Assembly: GCA_002325825.1 (NCBI GenBank) | Contig: DCSW01000080.1 | Location: forward strand, 1-6,002 | DNA from: Collimonas sp. UBA1456 | Lineage (GTDB): Bacteria; Pseudomonadota; Gammaproteobacteria; Burkholderiales; Burkholderiaceae_D | Length of the DNA: 6,002 nucleotides | Direction of reading: 5' to 3' | Shown: piece by piece, positions 5,773 through 6,002 of the stretch | Layout of the letters: every line of letters begins with the position of its first letter | Position numbering within the stretch: position 1 is the stretch's first letter | Notes under the pieces: generated by a model | What the model was told of the DNA's origin: nothing | Databases searched by the model: none | The model's input: only the letters and a program-made list of their open reading frames with translations | Made by a program: the position numbers and the translations under genes

Positions 5773-6002
5773 GTGTTTAATAAAGTTACGAAGACATTCC
5801 AGTACGGCCCGCATCAAGTGATCCTGGAAACCGGCGAGATCGCTCGTCAAGCCTCCGGCGCAGTTATGGTATCTATCGAAGATACTGTTGTGCTGGCTAC
5901 CGTCGTGGCACGCAAAGATCCCAAGCCAGGGCAAGATTTTTTCCCATTGACCGTTGATTACATTGAAAAGACCTACGCAGTTGGCCGTATCCCAGGCGGT
6001 TT
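5773..6002 (+). CDS. pnp: polynucleotide phosphorylase (PNPase), N-terminal part
   Basis: PNPase is the 3'-5' phosphorolytic exoribonuclease of RNA turnover and a degradosome component in many bacteria. Only the first 76 codons are in the window; the gene runs off the end. The sequence MFNKVTKTFQYGPHQVILET, then GEIARQASGAVMVSIEDTVV, KPGQDFFPLTVDY and EKTYAVGRIPGGF matches the first RNase PH domain, including the FFPLTVDYxEK and GRIPGGF family signatures. The start is GTG at 5773 with GAAGGA at 5761-5766 as ribosome binding site; no in-frame ATG fits the family N-terminus better. Position after rpsO is the standard order in many Proteobacteria. The frame is open and conserved throughout the visible part. 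Confidence 0.97.
   Translation, partial: MFNKVTKTFQYGPHQVILETGEIARQASGAVMVSIEDTVVLATVVARKDPKPGQDFFPLTVDYIEKTYAVGRIPGG

Noticed and set aside
5432..5934. Minus-strand frames in the rpsO-pnp gap and over the pnp start
   Set aside because: One crosses the terminator and the other is antisense to conserved pnp; neither shows family motifs.
1..6002. CRISPR array, insertion sequence, phage, tRNA or toxin-antitoxin system
   Set aside because: No regularly spaced repeats, terminal inverted repeats with transposase, tRNA cloverleaf or matching small gene pair was seen on either strand.

Overview
The window looks like a chromosome segment of a betaproteobacterium of the order Burkholderiales. This rests on the closeness, from memory, of its S15, PNPase and LolC/LolD sequences to that order; an Oxalobacteraceae-like relative is possible. 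The striking property is erosion. Four genes are intact: a LolC-type permease gene, lolD, rpsO and the start of pnp, all on the plus strand. Between and around them lie at least five recognisable pseudogenes carrying stops, frameshifts and internal deletions. This mixture, with essential genes kept and dispensable ones decaying in place, is typical of a recently host-restricted or otherwise genome-reducing lineage. That lifestyle is an inference.

Layout. 1-245: ruined 3' end of an acyl-CoA synthetase (AMP-binding) gene. 285-890: broken short-chain dehydrogenase of the 3-hydroxyacyl-CoA dehydrogenase type. Together they look like a dead fatty-acid or branched-chain acyl-CoA degradation unit. 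967 to about 1400, minus strand: broken thioredoxin-like protein that has lost its CxxC site. 1628-2893 and 2886-3596: intact lolC-type and lolD genes overlapping by 8 bases, encoding the inner-membrane ABC machine that releases lipoproteins for transport to the outer membrane. 3703-4420 and 4468-4964, minus strand: remains of a YihY/BrkB-family membrane protein and of a BamE/OmlA-like lipoprotein, probably once one operon. 5131-5400: rpsO (ribosomal protein S15), followed by a strong hairpin terminator at 5495-5533. 5773 to the window end: start of pnp (polynucleotide phosphorylase) with a GTG start.

How the genes work together: LolC and LolD form one complex. S15 and PNPase are neighbours in many Proteobacteria and belong to translation and RNA turnover. 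The pseudogenes between them no longer contribute protein products that could be functional. I found no mobile element, CRISPR array, phage gene, tRNA or novel multi-gene system. The second-look items concern decay lesions, one perfect 15-base palindrome, alternative starts and regulatory structures.
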